Assembly: GCA_944472135.2 (NCBI GenBank)
Contig: OX235268.1
Span: forward strand, 6,826,589-6,890,588
Origin: Trichobilharzia regenti
Lineage: Eukaryota > Platyhelminthes > Trematoda > Strigeidida > Schistosomatidae
DNA: 64,000 nt
Reading direction: 5' to 3'
Position 1 is the first letter of the stretch. Each line of letters begins with the position of its first letter. Shown in pieces: positions 60,700 to 64,000 of this stretch. A program made the position numbers and the translations under genes. The notes under the pieces were generated by a model. That model searched no databases and had not been told where the DNA came from. It saw only the letters and a list, made by a program, of their open reading frames with translations.

Positions 60700-61335
60700 T
60701 GGTTTAAACTCCCTGATTGCTAGCTAGGGCTTCCACAAACTTTAGAACACGTTCTATAAATAGGTTTTAAAGGTGTGTAAACATCACCTTTATGTCCTGT
60801 CTCCTCTATAATATGTTTTGCAGTAGAAGAGTTAGTTCGCCTGTTCTCACCATTAATGGATTCCGGAGATTCAATTTGCTTGTGAAGCCCTTACTTCCAG
60901 AGGTAGATGAATCTTCCCTATGTATATGTGGCTACATGTAGATTCACTTTGTCAAATAAGACAGGTAATAGTATATCTGCCTCTAAACTCTTTATTAATA
61001 CCGAAATTTGATATTAAAGATGTGAACATACGTTTTTACAATGATTTGCCTTCAGGTGTTTGATGGTGATGACCTCAGCAAATCGAAGCAGGTTAGGTTT
61101 CTTTTGTCTGTTTATTATTTTGAAAGCTTTCAGATTGTCCACAACATGGCCAGTTTCCAGCAGATGGCGTGCAATCGCACTGTTTAGTGCTTGTGGACTC
61201 TGTAGTCTCAGGTTCTTCGGAGATGCGGATAGTAACTCTTCCAATGTATGCGCTTTGCTACGTACATGTAAATTGGTAAACGCAGTTGGAGGTAATATGA
61301 GGTGGGAGTCTGTCCCCTTTTGCCTGTCTTAAACA
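60700..61335 (-). mobile_element. Penelope-like element, GIY-YIG C-terminal region (minus)
   Basis: Minus strand 61014-61244: S-A-I-A-R-H-L-L-E-T-G-H-V-V-D, then F-K-I-I-N-R and L-R-F-A-E-V-I-T-I, the C-terminal half of a PLE GIY-YIG domain. 60700-61010 is probably its 3' region, without internal support. Confidence 0.65.
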
Positions 61336-61369
61336 ACTGATCATTTGATATATATATACAAGCATCATC

Positions 61370-62590
61370 TTACATTTGGAGGGACACCACTAGTTGTCAG
61401 CAGTTCATATGAAAACTAGCGGTATCCGACAACGAAGGGTGCCCATTGTCCTTATTTCTATTCAGTTTCATTATAGATGTACTAATAGACTTAGCCCTAA
61501 CTCATTTCAGAGACTCAAGGGTTTGCTTGTTACCAGGGAATAATCTCGTTGACTTTGAATATGCAAATGGTATAGTCGTTCTAAGAGAGAATACTGACAA
61601 AATGCAGAGTCTTCTGAACACCTTCAGCAACGATCTTCGAATGTTTGTCGTGAGATTCACTCACGCCAAATGTAAGATGATGTTATAGGACTGGACTACA
61701 TTGACTTCTAGCTTAGAAATAGCGAATCAAGTGGTTAGTGGAGCGTGTTGACCACTTCACTTAATTGGGAATTTGCATCAGCAAGTGCCAACGAGTTGTT
61801 TGCTGACGAAACCTCTGCACGCATACAGAGGTCTAGTTTCGCATATGCTGGTCTACGTCATCTCTCGCGTAGATGTGATATCCAGGTGTCGACCAAAGGA
61901 CATGTATACTGCTCAGCAGTCCACACCGTCCTCTTTTATGGCTGTGTGACCTAGTCAGTGAAAGTGGATGACACGCAAAGGCCAGCTGTCTTTGATTATA
62001 AGTTCCTGCATTCTATCTCCCGTGTGAAGTGGTATAATAAGGTGAGCAATATTGAGGTTAGGCGTCGAGAGCTAGGTAGGGAGGGAAAATCAATCGACGA
62101 GGCTGTGAAGTTACATCGATTGAGATGGTTAGGACATCTGTTACGCTTCCTAGCGTAGCAGTCGTCTTCCTAGACACAATATTAGCTGATACAGGGTCAG
62201 GTTGGAAAAGAGCCAGTGGTGGTCAAACAAAAACGTGCTTTCACCAGTCAGTGAAATCCACAACAGTTAGTTTGAGCCAGCCATGTAGGGAGAAGTAGAC
62301 TTCCTGACTGGTTGGGGTCCTCCGGACTGGAAAAAATTGGTGATATGGCGTGAAATCGTTCTCAATGGTGCAGATGCATCCACTCCTTGTAACTTATGAT
62401 TTCCAATGAAACTATATTGTTCTTCGTTATTACTATTCCTTTGTCTCACACCTCTGTTTACTGTCTCTATTTTGCGTTTCTTTTTACTTCCTTCTGTTGC
62501 TTTTTGTGTTACATGGAGTGTGGCGACTCGAACTTCTGCACATCAGTGCAAAGTTCTATGATGAAAGCAGTCATTCGGTCAGTCAGTCAG
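61370..62590 (+). mobile_element. RTE-A fragment, RT active-site region to 3' end
   Basis: Plus strand: L-F-L-F-S-F-I-I-D-V-L-I-D-L (about 61448-61490), G-N-N-L-V-D-F-E-Y-A-N-G (the active-site D-D is replaced by N-G), then the C-terminal region (S-N-I-E-V-R-R-R-E-L; R-W-L-G-H-L-L-R) and the 3' UTR to about 62585. Several frameshifts. The lost catalytic aspartates confirm decay. Confidence 0.8.
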
Positions 62591-62769
62591 TAACTAGTGC
62601 CATGTGTCCAGTCCTTCGTCTATCACAGACTGAATTCTATATGTTACCTATTATAGTGGAATAAGCAATCTAGAAAAACACCCTGCTATTACAATGTGTT
62701 CAGTGATACATAATCACATTATAAATGTTGTGAATGTTGTCTTTTTTAATATAGTTAGTTATTGGAATT

Positions 62770-63010
62770 CATCATGAACTGATATCTGTTAGAAAACCAT
62801 TGGAAAATCTGAGAGTACTAGACAGTTGTTTAGTCCCTTTGGTCTGGGACTCTTCATCAACACTCACACAAACTGCGTGGTTCGAACCCAAGACCTTCTG
62901 GATGCAAGGCGAGTTCGTAGACAAATTCATCAGTCACTGGGACCCGATCCTAAGGCCAGCCCATGAATTCCAACTCCTGCCAATTCATGACAAGACGTGA
63001 CCATTAGAGA
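62770..63010 (-). repeat. SM-alpha-like SINE
   Basis: Minus strand: AGAAGGTCTTGGGTTCGAACC at about 62880-62900 (reverse complement) is a good B-box; hammerhead-like region near 62825-62860 keeps GAAGAGTCCC but has UAAAC in place of GAAAC. Confidence 0.7.
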
Positions 63011-63214
63011 ATGTCATCGCTGGCGAATATTTTTCCTCACACCCAACTCGCTGTGAAGATAAGGGGGGGGTTGATTACTACTGAGTCTTTTAGTTGATTT
63101 CTTTAGTTCCTCAAAACAACTTTGCAGTTGTTAAAGTTCTAAACACCACTGAAACACCTTTTGTTTACTCCAACTGTGTTGATTTTTTTTACTTTATTCA
63201 AAGGCAAACAGAAG

Positions 63215-63455
63215 TTTTTTTCTTTTCCTTCACGTTCCCCACTGGAACATAGGGCCTCAAGCTAGTGGCTTGAAGTTTCTGTAGCAGTATTTAATTTTTA
63301 CAGGATGGGGTTGCTAGCCTCATGCCCAACCTTTCCTCTTTACCACCATTATTTCTGGCTTAGCGAGGTAAAGGCGTGCGTCGACCGGGGATCGAACGCC
63401 GAAACATGTGCATGGTCGGCGAGCGTCCTAACCGCTATGCCACCGACGCACCAAA
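63215..63455 (-). repeat. tRNA-derived SINE-like repeat (type 2 head, alternative tail)
   Basis: Minus strand: head GTGCGTCGGTGGCATAGCGG at 63431-63450 and B-box GGCGTTCGATCCCC near 63385-63400; the tail matches 7950-8100. Confidence 0.75.
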
Positions 63456-64000
63456 TAGAATTTAGAGCATTGAAATTGTATTGCGAGGAAATCCAAAGCA
63501 ATCGGGGAAAAATTTAACCATTCACTGATAGTATAAATAAATAAATATGCAAGTGAAAATGGATAAGCCGGTAAAGAGACCTATTTTGTAATTTTTCCTC
63601 CAAATAACTATAGCTATATAGGGGATTAATCTACAGTGTTGATTGACAACAAAGTTCGGTGGTAACTTTTGTAATAACAGAAGACAACGGGCCAGGCAAC
63701 AGATCGTTTATTAAGGGAATCAGCACGTATTTATATATATATTTCATGTACATTATTATCCCTTAGTCAAGCAGACAAACACAGTCTTCTGATTGGTTGT
63801 TTCTTGCTCAAGGTTTTTCTGTACTGCTTGTAACTGGTTTCTCAGAAAGTTAAGCCACGTATCTGCGAATCATATTTGCCCACGTTAAGTCTGCTGTGAT
63901 TGGTTGTTGAATCAATCTTGTTCATATTTTCCCACCACCAATATTTGCGACATACCTATTGACGTAAAATGCTGTCTACCATTTATGGCTAGCAGCCTGC
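63456..64000. other. Unassigned sequence at the window end
   Basis: 63640-64000 has TCTGATTGGTTG-type repeats of short words and could be part of an LTR, but no boundary or ORF supports that. Confidence 0.35.

Noticed and set aside
63640..64000. Possible LTR at the window end
   Set aside because: No paired copy, TSD, primer site or ORF within the window.

Overview
This window is a piece of a repeat-rich animal genome, almost certainly a schistosome (blood fluke). The evidence is the combination of repeat types: tRNA-derived SINE-like repeats carrying hammerhead-ribozyme motifs (the SM-alpha type first described in schistosomes), RTE-clade and CR1/Jockey-like non-LTR retrotransposons, Penelope-like elements (PLEs) with GIY-YIG domains, Ty3/gypsy LTR elements with TTAGGG-type and AT-rich surroundings, and one intron-split host gene. 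I cannot name the species. Nothing bacterial is present: no operons, RBSs or CRISPR.

Host gene. The only host protein-coding gene I can support is the 3' part of a secretory carrier membrane protein (SCAMP) on the + strand. Four exons (35944-36235, 42182-42283, 43507-43624, 57938-58048) join in frame with canonical GT/AG junctions to give 206 residues, with the four membrane segments and the conserved loop (W-H-R-P-L-Y-K-A-L-R followed by S-D-S-S). The N-terminal exon or exons (NPF/coiled-coil region) were not found. The introns are 5.9, 1.2 and 14.3 kb and are largely filled with transposable elements.

Layout. 1-33 kb is a mosaic of broken elements: RTE family A 3' fragments, PLE fragments, three tRNA-derived SINE types, a CR1/Jockey-like 3' end (13.9-15.1 kb) and RTE family B fragments. 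33.1-34.3 kb is mostly single-copy-looking sequence. 37201-40977 is a near-complete RTE element, antisense in SCAMP intron 1, with a 10-11 bp target-site duplication (TSD) and only two one-base frameshifts. 43672-53403 is the most striking object: four head-to-tail copies of an internally deleted Ty3/gypsy element sharing five LTRs (exact 2276 bp period), flanked once by the 5-bp TSD CATAC, inserted antisense 47 bp after a SCAMP splice donor. 53.4-57.8 kb holds PLE, gypsy Gag and RTE-B remnants in the same intron. 58.05-64 kb is 3' flank with RTE, PLE and SINE copies.

Recurrent structural theme. Several PLE copies form long inverted repeats (17799-19347 with a 14-bp TSD, 22770-24191, 60190-60641 with a 13-bp TSD, and the 950-1360 / 2906-3352 pair), and SM-alpha-like SINEs occur repeatedly as head-to-head inverted pairs. 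Transcripts through these would fold into long hairpins, some of which carry hammerhead-like cores. Boundaries marked as approximate were drawn by eye from homology between copies inside the window.
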